Part shown: in pieces, positions 42,397 through 51,423 of the stretch
Numbering within the stretch: position 1 is the first letter of the stretch
How the letters are laid out: every line of letters starts with the position of its first letter
Assembly (NCBI RefSeq): GCF_029269835.1
Contig: NZ_JARJBB010000015.1
Span: forward strand, 1-64,000
Reading direction: 5' to 3'
Length of the DNA stretch: 64,000 nucleotides
From: Streptomyces tropicalis
GTDB lineage: Bacteria; Actinomycetota; Actinomycetes; Streptomycetales; Streptomycetaceae
Program-made: the position numbers and the translations under genes
The notes under the pieces: model-generated
The model's database searches: none
The model's input: only the letters and a program-made list of their open reading frames with translations
Told to the model about the DNA's origin: nothing

Positions 42397-43911
42397 TTGC
42401 CTTCTTCCGCGCCCTCCTCCCGGGTCAGCTCGGCCAGACTGCTGCGCGCCCCTGGCCGACCGGCCTGGCTGTCCCCGACCGTGTTCCGTACCGAGGCCCT
42501 CGCGGGCCTGGTGGTCGGTCTCGCCCTGATTCCGGAGGCGATCTCCTTCTCCGTCATCGCAGGCGTCGACCCGAAGGTCGGGCTGTTCGCCGCCTGCACC
42601 ATGGCCATGGTGATCGCCTTCGTCGGCGGCCGACCGGCGATGATCTCCGCCGCCACCGGCGCCGTCGCCCTGGTCGTCGCGCCTGTCGTCCGCCAGCACG
42701 GGCTGAGCTACCTGATCGCCACGGTCATCCTCGCCGGCGTCTTCCAGATCATCCTCGGCGCGCTCGGCGTGGCCAAGCTGATGCGGTTCGTCCCGCGCAG
42801 CGTGATGGTCGGCTTCGTCAACGCCCTGGGCATCCTGCTGTTCACCGCCCAGATCCCCAACCTGCGCGACGTGCCCTGGCCGGTCTACCCGCTCGTCGCA
42901 AGCGGACTGGCGCTGATGCTGCTCTTCCCGAAGCTGACCAAGGCGGTGCCCGCACCGCTGGTCGCCATCGTGATCCTCACCGTGATCACCGTCGCCGCCG
43001 GGATCACCGTGCCGACCGTCGGCGACAAGGGCAAGCTGCCCTCCTCGCTGCCGGTGCCCGGCATCCCCGACGTGCCGTTCACCTTCCACACCCTCACCCT
43101 CATCGCGCCCTACGCCTTCGCCATGGCCCTGGTGGGGATCATGGAGTCGATGATGACCGCGAAGCTGGTCGACGACCTCACCGACACCCGCTCCAGAAAG
43201 ACCCGAGAAGCGGTCGGCCAGGGCATCGCCAACATCGTCACCGGCATCTTCGGCGGCATGGGCGGCTGCGGCATGATCGGCCAGACCATGATCAACGTGA
43301 AGAGCGGTGCCCGCACCCGGCTGTCGACGTTCCTGGCCGGGTTCTTCCTGCTCATCCTGTGTATCGCGCTCGGCCCCGTCGTCTCCACGATCCCCATGGC
43401 CGCCCTGGTCGCCGTCATGGTCCTGGTCTCCGTCGGCACCTTCGACTGGCACTCGATCAATCCCGCCACACTCAAGCGGATGCCGATCGGCGAGACCACT
43501 GTCATGACCATCACCGTCATCGTCGTCGTCGCCACCGGCAACCTGTCCATCGGCGTCGTCGTGGGCTCCCTGACCGCCTTGGTGGTCTTCGCCCGCCGCG
43601 TCGCCCACCTCACCGACGTCACCTCGGTCACCGACCCGGACGGCACCCAGGTCGTCTACGCCGTCACCGGCCAGCTCTTCTTCGCCTCCTCCAACGACCT
43701 CGTCACCCAGTTCGACTACGCGGGCGACCCCGACAAGGTCGTCATCGACCTCACCGACACCCACATCTGGGACGCCTCCTCCGTCGCCGCCCTCGACGCT
43801 GTCGAGACCAAGTACGCCCAGCGCGGCAAAACCGTCGAGATCATCGGCCTGAACCACCCCAGCGCCTACCTCCACGGCAAACTCAGCGGCGAACTCACCG
43901 CCGGCCACTGA
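42397..43911 (+). CDS. SulP-family anion transporter with STAS domain
   Basis: The protein (about 504 residues from TTG 42397) has a SulP membrane domain starting FRTEALAGLVVGLALIPEAI with about ten helices, VGGRPAMISAATGAVALVVA, and a C-terminal STAS domain (about 405-500, including VVIDLTDTHIWDASSVAALD). SulP proteins carry sulfate, bicarbonate or other anions. The start is uncertain: the frame is open from ATG 42259 but the extra residues are Arg/Pro-rich and unlike the family, and no good ribosome site is seen. Divergent from its likely MerR regulator. Confidence 0.83.
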   Translation: MPSSAPSSRVSSARLLRAPGRPAWLSPTVFRTEALAGLVVGLALIPEAISFSVIAGVDPKVGLFAACTMAMVIAFVGGRPAMISAATGAVALVVAPVVRQHGLSYLIATVILAGVFQIILGALGVAKLMRFVPRSVMVGFVNALGILLFTAQIPNLRDVPWPVYPLVASGLALMLLFPKLTKAVPAPLVAIVILTVITVAAGITVPTVGDKGKLPSSLPVPGIPDVPFTFHTLTLIAPYAFAMALVGIMESMMTAKLVDDLTDTRSRKTREAVGQGIANIVTGIFGGMGGCGMIGQTMINVKSGARTRLSTFLAGFFLLILCIALGPVVSTIPMAALVAVMVLVSVGTFDWHSINPATLKRMPIGETTVMTITVIVVVATGNLSIGVVVGSLTALVVFARRVAHLTDVTSVTDPDGTQVVYAVTGQLFFASSNDLVTQFDYAGDPDKVVIDLTDTHIWDASSVAALDAVETKYAQRGKTVEIIGLNHPSAYLHGKLSGELTAGH

Positions 43912-44009
43912 GCAGCAGGACAGGCGCACGGGTCCCCGACCCCGCGGCGACCGACGTGGCCCTCCATGTGCCTGGTGATCGGGCTCATCGCGATCGTCAC
44001 CGCGAACCA

Positions 44010-44215
44010 CGGGCAGCTCGCCCGTGCGGTTGCACATCGGCGGACCCGGCGCGGATGCGACGCAGATGGCGGGCAGCGCGGGGCGGTCGCGGAGGCCGGC
44101 ACAGCGTGTGGCCTGCCGTGGTCGGCTGAGGTGTCGCGGTTCGGCACGGAGGTCGTCCGGCGCGGAGACGATCAGAGCCTTGAGCTGGTTGATGCCTGCG
44201 GTGGACGTGCACCGC
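44010..44215 (-). pseudogene. Fragment of an IS110-type transposase
   Basis: On the minus strand GINQLKALIVSAPDDLRAEP and RHLSRP, then CAGLRDRPA match the middle region of actinobacterial IS110-family transposases. Both ends are missing and the frame drifts after about 70 residues. It abuts, head to head, another IS110-type fragment on the plus strand. Confidence 0.55.
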
Positions 44216-44261
44216 GCCGTGCCGGGTGGCCAGCAGCACGCGCCCCGGATACGCGGCCTGA

Positions 44262-44768
44262 TCACCCAGTTCCACCCCGACCTGGAACGCGTCCTCGGCC
44301 CGCGCCTGGACCACCCAACGGTGACCTGGCTGCTGGAACGCTACGGATCCCCGGCAGCGCTGCGAAAGGCCGGTCGTCGCAGGCTCGTTGAGGTGATCCG
44401 CCCGAAGCTCCGCGCATGGCCGCCCGGCTGATCGACGAGGTCTTCGATGCGCTCGACGAGCAGACCGTCGTGGTCCCCCGGACCGGCACCCTCGACACCG
44501 TGATCCCCTCCCCGGACCGTTCCCTGGCCGCCGTGCACGAACAGCGCCAAGCGCTGGAAGTCCAGATCAAATCCCTGCTGGAGGAGCACCCTCTTTCTGG
44601 AGGGACACCCTCTTCCCAAGGTCCTGACCTCCTCGATGCCGGAGGTCGCGGTCAGGACCGCCGCCGTGCTGCTGGTCACCGTCGGCGACGGCACAAACAG
44701 CCCCACCGCCGTCCACCTCGCCTCCTACGCCGGACTTGCCCCGGACACCAAGTCGTCGGGAACCTCGC
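44262..44768 (+). pseudogene. Truncated, frameshifted IS110-family transposase
   Basis: The C-terminal half of an IS110-type transposase can be pieced together: FHPDLERVLGPRLDHPTVTW, LERYGSPAALRKAGRR, ARLIDEVFDALDEQTVVVP, then VRTAAVLLVTVGDGTNSPTA and HLASYAGLAPDTKSSGTS. One base is missing near 44406-44409, and a roughly 19-bp imperfect duplication near 44585-44610 breaks the frame again. Similarity ends at 44768, three bases before the first operator of the DUF4142 gene. Confidence 0.75.
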
Positions 44769-44770
44769 TA

Positions 44771-44803
44771 TTTGGCATCATGCAACCTTTACCTCTGGCA
44801 AAG
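44771..44803 (+). promoter_or_regulatory. Tandem operator sites a1 and a2 ahead of the DUF4142 gene
   Basis: Site a1 (44771-44787) is TTTGGC-ATCAT-GCAACC and site a2 (44787-44803) is CTTTAC-CTCTG-GCAAAG, centres 16 bp apart. a2 is part of the longer inverted repeat AACCTTT-N9-AAAGGTT. Both are variants of the motif YTTTGC-N5-GCAARR found at seven promoters in the cluster. Confidence 0.65.
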
Positions 44804-44866
44804 GTTCTCTTGCACTGCGGTCTGCGTACCCAGGATGACGACCACCCGTCCGCACTGGGAGGCACC

Positions 44867-45631
44867 ATGCCCGTCTCACGCAACGCGATCGGAACCGCCG
44901 CCATTGGCGGTGCTCTGAGCCTGACCCTTGCCGCGCTCATCTACCCGAGCATGCTGGGCATCCAGACCACCGCATCGAACCCGTCCCGCATCATCGCCAA
45001 CACCCAATGGGGACCGCTCACCGAAGCCGACCGGAACTTCGTCGTCTTCGTGCGCTCCGCCGGGCTGTGGGAAGGCCCCTCGGGACAGCTGGCCATGCAG
45101 AAGGGCACGACCGCAGCCGTACGCGAGGCAGGGCGGCACCTGGTCATCGGGCATGCCGCGCTCGACGCCAACTGTCGCAGGATCGCCCCCGAGCTGAACA
45201 TCACCATTCCCAACCAGCCCACACCCCAGCAGCAGGGCTTCCTGGCGACGTTCCAGTCCGACAGGGGCAAGCAGTTCGACACCGACTTTGCCAACACCCT
45301 GCGCATGACGCACGGTTCGATCTTCAACACCATCGCCAAGATCCGCTCCACCACGGAGAACACTCTCGTGCGGGCCCTCGCAGACCAGGCCAACGACGTG
45401 GTCCTGGACCACATCACACAGATGGAGAAGACCGGCCTGGTCAACTTCGACCAGGTGAACTTCCAGGAGACGACCCCGCCCAAGCTCCCCGCAGCCCAGG
45501 TCACACCACCCGTGCCGCAGCCGGGCGCGCCCGTCGTCGCCCTCACGGTGCCCCCCGGGCTGTCGGCCGAGGGGGTACCAACAGGCCCCGCCACGGCACC
45601 CCCACCCACGGCGTCCCCAACCGCGGGATGA
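44867..45631 (+). CDS. DUF4142 domain exported protein
   Basis: The 254-residue protein has an N-terminal hydrophobic segment (IGTAAIGGALSLTLAALIYP) serving as signal or anchor and a DUF4142 domain (about 48-195, with LTEADRNFVVFVRSAGLWEG and LRMTHGSIFNTIAKIRSTT). A Pro/Val-rich tail follows. DUF4142 proteins are exported ferritin-like helical bundles of unknown function, often stress linked. ATG 44867 follows GGGAGG. The tandem operator sites end 63 bp upstream. A decayed paralogue with the same promoter layout lies at 51.4-52.2 kb. Confidence 0.85.
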   Translation: MPVSRNAIGTAAIGGALSLTLAALIYPSMLGIQTTASNPSRIIANTQWGPLTEADRNFVVFVRSAGLWEGPSGQLAMQKGTTAAVREAGRHLVIGHAALDANCRRIAPELNITIPNQPTPQQQGFLATFQSDRGKQFDTDFANTLRMTHGSIFNTIAKIRSTTENTLVRALADQANDVVLDHITQMEKTGLVNFDQVNFQETTPPKLPAAQVTPPVPQPGAPVVALTVPPGLSAEGVPTGPATAPPPTASPTAG

Positions 45632-46348
45632 CCTCACGCGACATGGCAGCATGCACGAGCAGGCAGTTACGCCGTGGACTGGCGCCACGGGCCGAGTGGA
45701 CCGACGGGACCCGCACCGTCGAGCTGCCGCGGCCAACGCGGCAACCTGGCCCGTATCCGCGTCCGAGGAGTGCCCGGCGGCCTTTGTGCCTTGTTCGCCG
45801 CCCGACGGAGTCGCGACACGACTCCGGCAGCCTGCGGCTACGCCTCTTCCCACAGGCCCCGCATCCAGAACACGAGCAGGCTTGTGTACATCGGCATGTC
45901 TTCGACTCGAAGACCGAAGGCTGTCCCGGACTGATGCTGTCCGAATGCCAATTTTCCTGATGGGGCGTCACACAAGGGCCTACTGGTAGCGGCGCGCTCG
46001 CAGTAGCTGCAGATGCCCACGTACTCTTCACCGCAGGCCGGGCACGGAGGACAGCGGTTTCTTCGCCATCGACAGTCCTTCCGCTGGGCACGCTCGCGGC
46101 TGCGCCACCGGAACAGAGGAACCCGTTGTGCTCGTGCGCCGGGTAAGGCGCCACCGTCAGTGACGACGCCGCGTATCCGGACTGGCGCAACGCCTACGCC
46201 CGCCACCCCGATGTAGTCGCCGCACGGCAAGGAACGCGCCGGTACCGCAGTGAGAAAGGCGTCGGCTGGGGCGGCAGGGCGCGATTGGGCGGTCGTTTGA
46301 CCACCGCCCGTCGCCGGGTATTCCTGGGCACACCATTACGCTGCGGTT
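45632..46348. other. 717-bp region without a confident gene
   Basis: GC is lower than in the chromosome core. A minus-strand frame near 45950-46060 contains CPPCPACGEEYVGICSYC, a possible zinc ribbon, but it has no credible start or ribosome site. Otherwise I see only frames without coding character; the region looks like decayed insertion or gene remnants. Confidence 0.35.
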
Positions 46349-46780
46349 ATGACCTCCACGCCTTCTCAAGGCGAGGCCGAACTGGATGCGGAGATAAGCC
46401 GCTTCGGCGAGGCATTGGCCGCAATCGACTTCGTGCCGAAGCCAGAGCACGACGGGGCTTTGCTGGCCGTCTACGCCTCGGCCCTCGAGAATCCGGGCAG
46501 TTGCCGGGAGTTCGCCACTTCGATCAGCGGCGACGGCTGGGACGTCGTCCGTTACGCCGGCGGCAGGGCCGCCGGCCGGCTCACCCATGAGGGTCGCAGA
46601 GGAGAAGTCGTCATCAAGCAGCTGAATTCCCGGTTCCAAGCTGTGGAGCAGTTGTTCCGCGGCTACCGGTCGGTCAAAGACGGTGAGCTGGCCATGCCCA
46701 CTCGACCGGCATGGCTCGCAGTGCACTGTCAGGGAGCCTGGAGTCTGACCACGAGCACCGCCCGGCCAGCGAACGCGTAA
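46349..46780 (+). CDS. Hypothetical protein, 143 residues
   Basis: The protein has no signal peptide or membrane helix. It reads as a compact soluble fold, with SRFGEALAAIDFVPKPEHDG near the N-terminus and RFQAVEQLFRGYRSVKDGEL later. No Shine-Dalgarno is seen; TACGCT lies 6 nt before ATG, consistent with a leaderless start. Not recognised. No copy of the cluster operator lies upstream. Confidence 0.5.
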   Translation: MTSTPSQGEAELDAEISRFGEALAAIDFVPKPEHDGALLAVYASALENPGSCREFATSISGDGWDVVRYAGGRAAGRLTHEGRRGEVVIKQLNSRFQAVEQLFRGYRSVKDGELAMPTRPAWLAVHCQGAWSLTTSTARPANA

Positions 46781-46878
46781 GCCGCAAAGGTCCAGCTTAT
46801 TCACTACGAGACGCGAACATCGACCAACGGGCCGTGTTGTGAAGGTACTTGCTTCGGGAGCGAGCGGAGCGGTGGGCC

Positions 46879-46907
46879 TTGATCAACGCGGCCGGGCTTC
46901 ATACCCT
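46879..46907 (+). promoter_or_regulatory. Leaderless promoter of the ASCH gene
   Basis: TTGATC (46879-46884), a 17-bp spacer and TACCCT (46902-46907) form a good sigma-70-type promoter. The -10 ends 6 nt before the ATG at 46914, so the transcript should start at or next to the AUG. Confidence 0.65.
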
Positions 46908-46913
46908 CGCTCC

Positions 46914-47360
46914 ATGGGACATGACGACCCTCCGACCCTTGAGCTTGCCTTGCCGGGTCCGGAACGTGACCGGGGTGTGGCGGCGATCCTGAGCGGTCAG
47001 AAGACCGCGCTCACGGGTCTCCTTGAGATCTACGAGCACGCCGGAGAGGCAGTACCGGCGACCGGTCAGCGATTCTCGGTGCTTGATTCTGACGGTCGTC
47101 CGGCCGTCACGATCGAGCTCGTCGACGTGCGCGTCGTTCCCATGAAGGAGATCGACGACGACTTCGCGCGAGCCGAGGGGCGCGGTTACTCCGACGTGGC
47201 CGAGTGGCGGGCAGCCCACGAAGAGTTCTTCCGGAGCGATGGCGTGAGCGAGTACCTGGGACGCACTCCAGTCATTGATGACGGCACTCTTGTCGTTGCG
47301 GAACGCTTCCGAGTGGTCGAGCCCGACTCGGCGGCCAGTGACCCGCCTCCGACTCGATGA
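46914..47360 (+). CDS. ASCH-domain protein
   Basis: The 148-residue single-domain protein has ASCH features: RGVAAILSGQKTALTGLLEI, GQRFSVLDSDGRPAVTIELV, VDVRVVPMKEIDDDFARAEG and the C-terminal RFRVVE strand. ASCH proteins are PUA-like and some hydrolyse N4-acetylcytidine or bind RNA. ATG 46914 is supported by the leaderless promoter; a longer frame from 46839 lacks support. Confidence 0.8.
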   Translation: MGHDDPPTLELALPGPERDRGVAAILSGQKTALTGLLEIYEHAGEAVPATGQRFSVLDSDGRPAVTIELVDVRVVPMKEIDDDFARAEGRGYSDVAEWRAAHEEFFRSDGVSEYLGRTPVIDDGTLVVAERFRVVEPDSAASDPPPTR

Positions 47361-47775
47361 CGGTCCGGGAAGATCGGCCGGACAAGCCCTGCCAGCGCTG
47401 GGACGGCTGCTGGCCATAGCCACTCGTTGATGGATGCGACGGGCGCGGTTACCTCGTTCGGACGACGAGGTTCATGTCCCTATGGATCGACAGGGGCTGG
47501 TGCCAGGGGGTGCATCCTGGCCGCGCCTTTCCCCACCTCGTGACGCTGGTGGCGCTGAAGAGGAATCCTCCGTCGACGCTTCGTCATGGCTTGGGTTCCG
47601 CACCCATGAGTTCCCGGCAAGGGATGGTGCAGCACCGACGGCCACCTCCCTGGTCGCCCGCAGAGAGTGCAGCGATCACAACTTCGGCCCTGACTGCTGG
47701 ATGGCTCGGACGAGGGGTGCGCCACGGCAGCCTCTACCGTTCTGATCAGGTCCGGAAAGACCGAACCCGCGGCGC
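47361..47775. other. 415-bp region of probable gene debris
   Basis: The region between the ASCH gene and the permease fragment has no frame with a ribosome site or recognisable similarity. Since the permease fragment begins abruptly at its right edge, a deletion or lost insertion element probably ended here. Confidence 0.35.
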
Positions 47776-48285
47776 TTGGCCTTCCAGCTGACCAGCTCGC
47801 TGCTGCTGCTCGCCGCCGCCAGCTCCTCCTTCCAGGCCGGGCCGGGCCTGCTGAAGGCACTGGCAGGCACGGCCGAACGGCCCGGCGTGCTGCCGCCCGT
47901 CCTCGGCCGAGCCAACCGGCACCACACCCCGTACTGGTCCGTGGTGATCTATCTGATCGCCGCCGCGCTGATCATCGTCGCGGCAGCCGGACAGGAACAG
48001 GAGCTCGTCCTGTTCTACGCGGTGGCCGTCTCCGTCAGCTTCCTCGTCGGCCTGCTCGCCATGGCGCGTTTCGCCCGCCGGGAGCGGAAGACCACTCTGG
48101 CCTGGACCAACGGCATGGCCGGCGCGGCCGTCGCCTTCACACTCGCCGTGAACCTGGTGCGCGGCTGGCCGGTGCTCTCCCTCGTCGCGACCCTCCTCGT
48201 CGCAGTCGCTCTGTACGCACTGTGGACCCGGGTGGGCCGTCCCACCGGCCTCGAGGACATCGAGGCACGCGCCGAAGCGGACTGA
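47776..48285 (+). pseudogene. C-terminal fragment of an APC-type amino-acid permease
   Basis: The frame begins in the middle of a membrane protein: LLLLAAASSSFQAGPGLLKA, LPPVLGRANRHHTPYWSVVI and QEQELVLFYAVAVSVSFLVG match the last third of long actinobacterial permeases (usually 600 or more residues). No ribosome site or N-terminal half is present upstream. It ends naturally with an acidic tail. It is probably not functional. Confidence 0.7.
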
Positions 48286-48512
48286 GACCGGTCACACGCC
48301 GGACGGCGCGGCCCAGCCGGGACGGGCGGACGGGCAGTGCGGCGCCCATGCGGGCCGCGCCACCCGTCCGTCCGCCGTTCCCCGCATCCGCTTCGGACGC
48401 ATTGCATTCCGTCCTGATCACCTCGGGAGCCGACGGGCCCGTGCTAGCAGGGGTCCACGTTGTGGTCATCCCGGTCCCGCCGACTGGACACTCGGTGCAC
48501 TCATGGGCCTCG

Positions 48513-48529
48513 TTTTGCATAATGCAAAA
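48513..48529 (+). promoter_or_regulatory. Operator site c ahead of the ClC gene
   Basis: TTTTGC-ATAAT-GCAAAA is a perfect 8+1+8 palindrome. It contains CATAAT, a good -10 hexamer, and ends only 17 nt before the ATG, so a bound protein would block both polymerase and the start region. GGTGCAC lies 16 nt upstream of GCAT, as at site h. Confidence 0.75.
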
Positions 48530-48546
48530 GTGAGGAAGGAGAACCG

Positions 48547-50337
48547 ATGACCGCCACACCGGCAGCCACGGACGGGAAGCAGATCCCCAGTAACGAGACA
48601 GGGTGTGCCCCACCCCCGCCGAGGCTCGCGGCACTGCGCAACGCCTCCTGGGTCGTGATGGCACTGGCCGTGGTGGTCGGCGCCGGAGCGGGGGCGGGCT
48701 CGGTCGTCTTCCGCTGGTGCATCCAGACCTTCACCCGCCTGCTGTCCGGGCACGCCGACTATGCCGCCTCCCCCGGCGCGGCCAATCCGCACGCGCCCTG
48801 GCTCGGCCCGTACTTCGTCCTGTTCACTCCGGTCGTCGGCGGCCTGCTGTACGGGCCCCTGGTGCACCGATTCGCGAAAGAGGCACGCGGGCACGGCGTC
48901 CCCGAGGTAATGCTGGCGGTCGCCCAGCGCGGAGGTCGGATCAGTCCCAAGGTCGCAGTCGTCAAGACGCTCGCCTCCGCCCTGACCATCGGCTCCGGCG
49001 GCTCGGTGGGCCGCGAGGGGCCGATCGTGCAGATCGGGTCCGCGCTCGGCTCCACGCTGGGCCGCATGGCGGGAGCCACCGAGAACCGCATGAAACTCCT
49101 GGTGGCCTGCGGCGCCGCGGGCGGTATCGCGGCCACGTTCAACGCCCCCCTGGCCGGTGTCTTCTTCGCCATGGAGCTCATCCTGGGCACCTTCTCCGCC
49201 GAGGCGTTCGGTGCGACCGTGCTGGCCAGCGTCACCGCGAGCATCATCGGGCGCGCCGCCTTCGGCGACACCGCGTTCCTGAACCTGCCGGACTTCCACG
49301 TGGACCACCTCGCCGAGTACGGCCTCTTCGCCCTGCTCGGCGTGGTCGCGGCCGTCGTCGGCATGGGCTTCGCGCGCTTCCTGTACCTGGTCGAGGACGT
49401 CTGCGACCGGGTGTGGCGGGGCCCGGAGTGGCTGCGCCCGGCGGTCGGCGGGCTGGCGCTCGGCCTGGTGCTTCTGGCCCTGCCGCAGATGTACGGCGTG
49501 GGCTACCCCGTTCTGCAGAAGGCCACTGAAGGCGGCTACGTGGTCGGATTCCTCCTCCTGCTCCTGGTGGGCAAGATGCTGGCCACCAGCCTGACCATCG
49601 GCATCGGCGGCTCGGGCGGCGTCTTCGCGCCCAGCCTGTTCGTCGGCGCGATGCTCGGCTCGGCTTACGGCATCGGCGTCCACCACCTGCTGCCCGGCAC
49701 GGCCGGCGCTGTCGGCGCGTACTCCCTGATCGGCATGGGTGCCACCTTCGCGGGCGGGGCACGGGCCCCCATCACCGCTGTCGTCATCCTCTTCGAACTG
49801 ACCGGCGAGTACTCGATCATCCTGCCCCTCATGCTGGCCATCGTGCTGGCCACCGCGGCCAGCCGCCTGCTCTCCCGCGACACGATCTACACGCTCAAAC
49901 TGCGCCGGCGCGGCATCGACCTCGAAGGTCCCGCGCCGGGGGCACGGATCGGCGCCCAGCACGTGGGCACCGTCATGGAACCGCTGCCCGCGCCCCTGCC
50001 CGCGGCGACCACCCTCACGGACGCAGCGGACCTGCTGAGCCTGTCCGGCCACGGCGCGCTGCCGATGATCGACGACTCCGGCCGCTACATCGGTGTCGTC
50101 ACCGCCCAGGCGGTGGCCGAGGCCCTCGCGGAGCAGCCCGACGCAGCCCCCGCGACGGTCGGACGGCTGGCCGAACCGCCCGCGCATGTCACCACCGAAC
50201 AGCCGCTCGCACAGGCACTGCACACGCTGCTGTCGGCCGCCGGCACCGGAGTGCCCGTACTCGACGCGGAACGGGGTACACCGGTCGGCTGGCTCAGCCA
50301 CCAGAGCGCACTGCGCGCCGTGCACGAGACCACCTGA
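48547..50337 (+). CDS. ClC-family chloride channel/antiporter with C-terminal CBS pair
   Basis: The 596-residue protein has the ClC selectivity motifs: GSGGSVGREGP (about 150-160, with the gating Glu in GREGP), GGSGGVFAPSLFVGAMLG (about 355) and a Tyr region later. About ten or more helices precede two CBS domains (about 475-595, from HVGTVMEPLPAPLPAATTLT). The gating Glu suggests proton-coupled exchange. A GAGGAAGGAG site precedes ATG 48547, with the perfect operator just ahead. ClC antiporters help survive acid stress or balance charge. Confidence 0.9.
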   Translation: MTATPAATDGKQIPSNETGCAPPPPRLAALRNASWVVMALAVVVGAGAGAGSVVFRWCIQTFTRLLSGHADYAASPGAANPHAPWLGPYFVLFTPVVGGLLYGPLVHRFAKEARGHGVPEVMLAVAQRGGRISPKVAVVKTLASALTIGSGGSVGREGPIVQIGSALGSTLGRMAGATENRMKLLVACGAAGGIAATFNAPLAGVFFAMELILGTFSAEAFGATVLASVTASIIGRAAFGDTAFLNLPDFHVDHLAEYGLFALLGVVAAVVGMGFARFLYLVEDVCDRVWRGPEWLRPAVGGLALGLVLLALPQMYGVGYPVLQKATEGGYVVGFLLLLLVGKMLATSLTIGIGGSGGVFAPSLFVGAMLGSAYGIGVHHLLPGTAGAVGAYSLIGMGATFAGGARAPITAVVILFELTGEYSIILPLMLAIVLATAASRLLSRDTIYTLKLRRRGIDLEGPAPGARIGAQHVGTVMEPLPAPLPAATTLTDAADLLSLSGHGALPMIDDSGRYIGVVTAQAVAEALAEQPDAAPATVGRLAEPPAHVTTEQPLAQALHTLLSAAGTGVPVLDAERGTPVGWLSHQSALRAVHETT

Positions 50338-50375
50338 GCAGCCTCCCCTCGGGCCGCGCACGCCCTCCCCATCTC

Positions 50376-50392
50376 TTTTGCGCTGTGCAAGA
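50376..50392 (+). promoter_or_regulatory. Operator site d ahead of the zinc-ribbon gene
   Basis: TTTTGC-GCTGT-GCAAGA keeps both arms of the cluster motif with one mismatch. It lies 49 bp before GTG 50442. Confidence 0.6.
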
Positions 50393-50441
50393 ATGGGTAC
50401 GGGAAACCTCGACGTAGACATCGTCACCCAGGAGGTGAACC

Positions 50442-50687
50442 GTGGAATCGCAGCACGTCCGGCGTTCCTACTCCTTCGTGTGCCTCGACTGCGGACACGG
50501 ATGGGAGGACACGTACGACCTCGACGTCACCGTGGACGACCACCAGCACGTCATCGCCACCTACCACCTGGACGGCAGGGCCGTGCCCTCCCCCCTCCAG
50601 TCCCCCCACTGCCCCGCCTGCGAACGCGGCAAGATACGCATCATGCGACCGGGGCGGGTGACGTCAGCACGCGCGCACGAGACGTGA
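50442..50687 (+). CDS. Small zinc-ribbon protein
   Basis: The 81-residue protein has two CxxC pairs, Cys14/Cys17 (CLDCGHGW) and Cys57/Cys60 (CPAC), about 40 residues apart, a classic rubredoxin-like or zinc-ribbon layout, with an acidic and His-rich strand between. The GTG start follows AGGAGGTG. Possible roles include nucleic-acid binding or a metal sensor. It carries the cluster operator upstream and lies ahead of the SPW-repeat gene. Confidence 0.75.
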   Translation: MESQHVRRSYSFVCLDCGHGWEDTYDLDVTVDDHQHVIATYHLDGRAVPSPLQSPHCPACERGKIRIMRPGRVTSARAHET

Positions 50688-50846
50688 CAGTGCCGATGGC
50701 GCCTCCCGCCCCCAGGCGCAACGCCGCCTCCACGGCGACCGCCGCGACATGGAGCGCCGCTCCCGGGTCGGGGCGGGCGCTCCCGACGGACATTGCACCG
50801 CCGGCCGGGAGAACGGGCAGCCGTCGCCAGGAGGTGAACGAATGCC

Positions 50847-51284
50847 ATGACCCGCCCATTCCAGTCGAGCAACCCCGGCCGATCCAACCGGCCCCGCCCG
50901 GCCGCGCCGCGCGGGGCGGGGGCGACGAGCCGCCCGCTCCTATCCGCCACCGAAGGGGGCGTCCTGCTGGTGGGCGTCTACACGGCGGTCTCGCCCTGGG
51001 TGACGCACTTCGCCGGGCGGAACCCGTACCTCACCGTCAACGACCTGATCGTCGGGCTCGGGGTCGCCGCACTCGCCGTCGCCTGCCGTCTCGCACCACC
51101 GAGTGCGCTGCGGCTCGCCTGGGTCACGGTCCCGCTCGGCCTGTGGATCATCCTGTCGCCGGCCGTCGTGACGGCCGCCCACGACGTGACGACCGCGATC
51201 GTCTGGAGCAACGGCAGCGCCGGATGCGCCACATGCCTGGCCGGCCTGCTCGCCACGAGCGCGGCGACGGGCGCGCCGGAATGA
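50847..51284 (+). CDS. SPW-repeat membrane protein
   Basis: The 145-residue protein has four membrane helices and two SPW-type repeats: VSPWVTHFAGRNPYLTVNDL, then LWIILSPAVVTAAHDVTTAI with WSNGSAG. SPW proteins are small bacterial membrane proteins of unknown function, common in Streptomyces. AGGAGGTG precedes ATG 50847 by about 10 nt. It probably shares the operator d promoter with the zinc-ribbon gene 159 bp upstream. Confidence 0.8.
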   Translation: MTRPFQSSNPGRSNRPRPAAPRGAGATSRPLLSATEGGVLLVGVYTAVSPWVTHFAGRNPYLTVNDLIVGLGVAALAVACRLAPPSALRLAWVTVPLGLWIILSPAVVTAAHDVTTAIVWSNGSAGCATCLAGLLATSAATGAPE

Positions 51285-51328
51285 GGGCGCGGGGGCGTCG
51301 GCCCACCATCCGGATGCGACCCGACCCA

Positions 51329-51361
51329 TTGAGCATGATGCAAGCTTTGCTCTCTGCAAGG
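51329..51361 (+). promoter_or_regulatory. Tandem operator sites b1 and b2 ahead of the decayed DUF4142 copy
   Basis: b1 (51329-51345) is TTGAGC-ATGAT-GCAAGC and b2 (51345-51361) is CTTTGC-TCTCT-GCAAGG. Centres are 16 bp apart, exactly as at a1/a2, and the distance to the coding region is 56 bp against 57 bp there. Confidence 0.6.
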
Positions 51362-51423
51362 CTTTATCGACGCAGCCTCGCGTACCCCCCGGTGTCCCCC
51401 GCAGATTCGCACCGGAAGGCACC

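Noticed and set aside
45838..46230. Minus-strand frame with a CPPCPAC...CSYC zinc-ribbon-like stretch
   Set aside because: Intriguing Cys spacing, but no start codon with a ribosome site and no similarity elsewhere in the frame.
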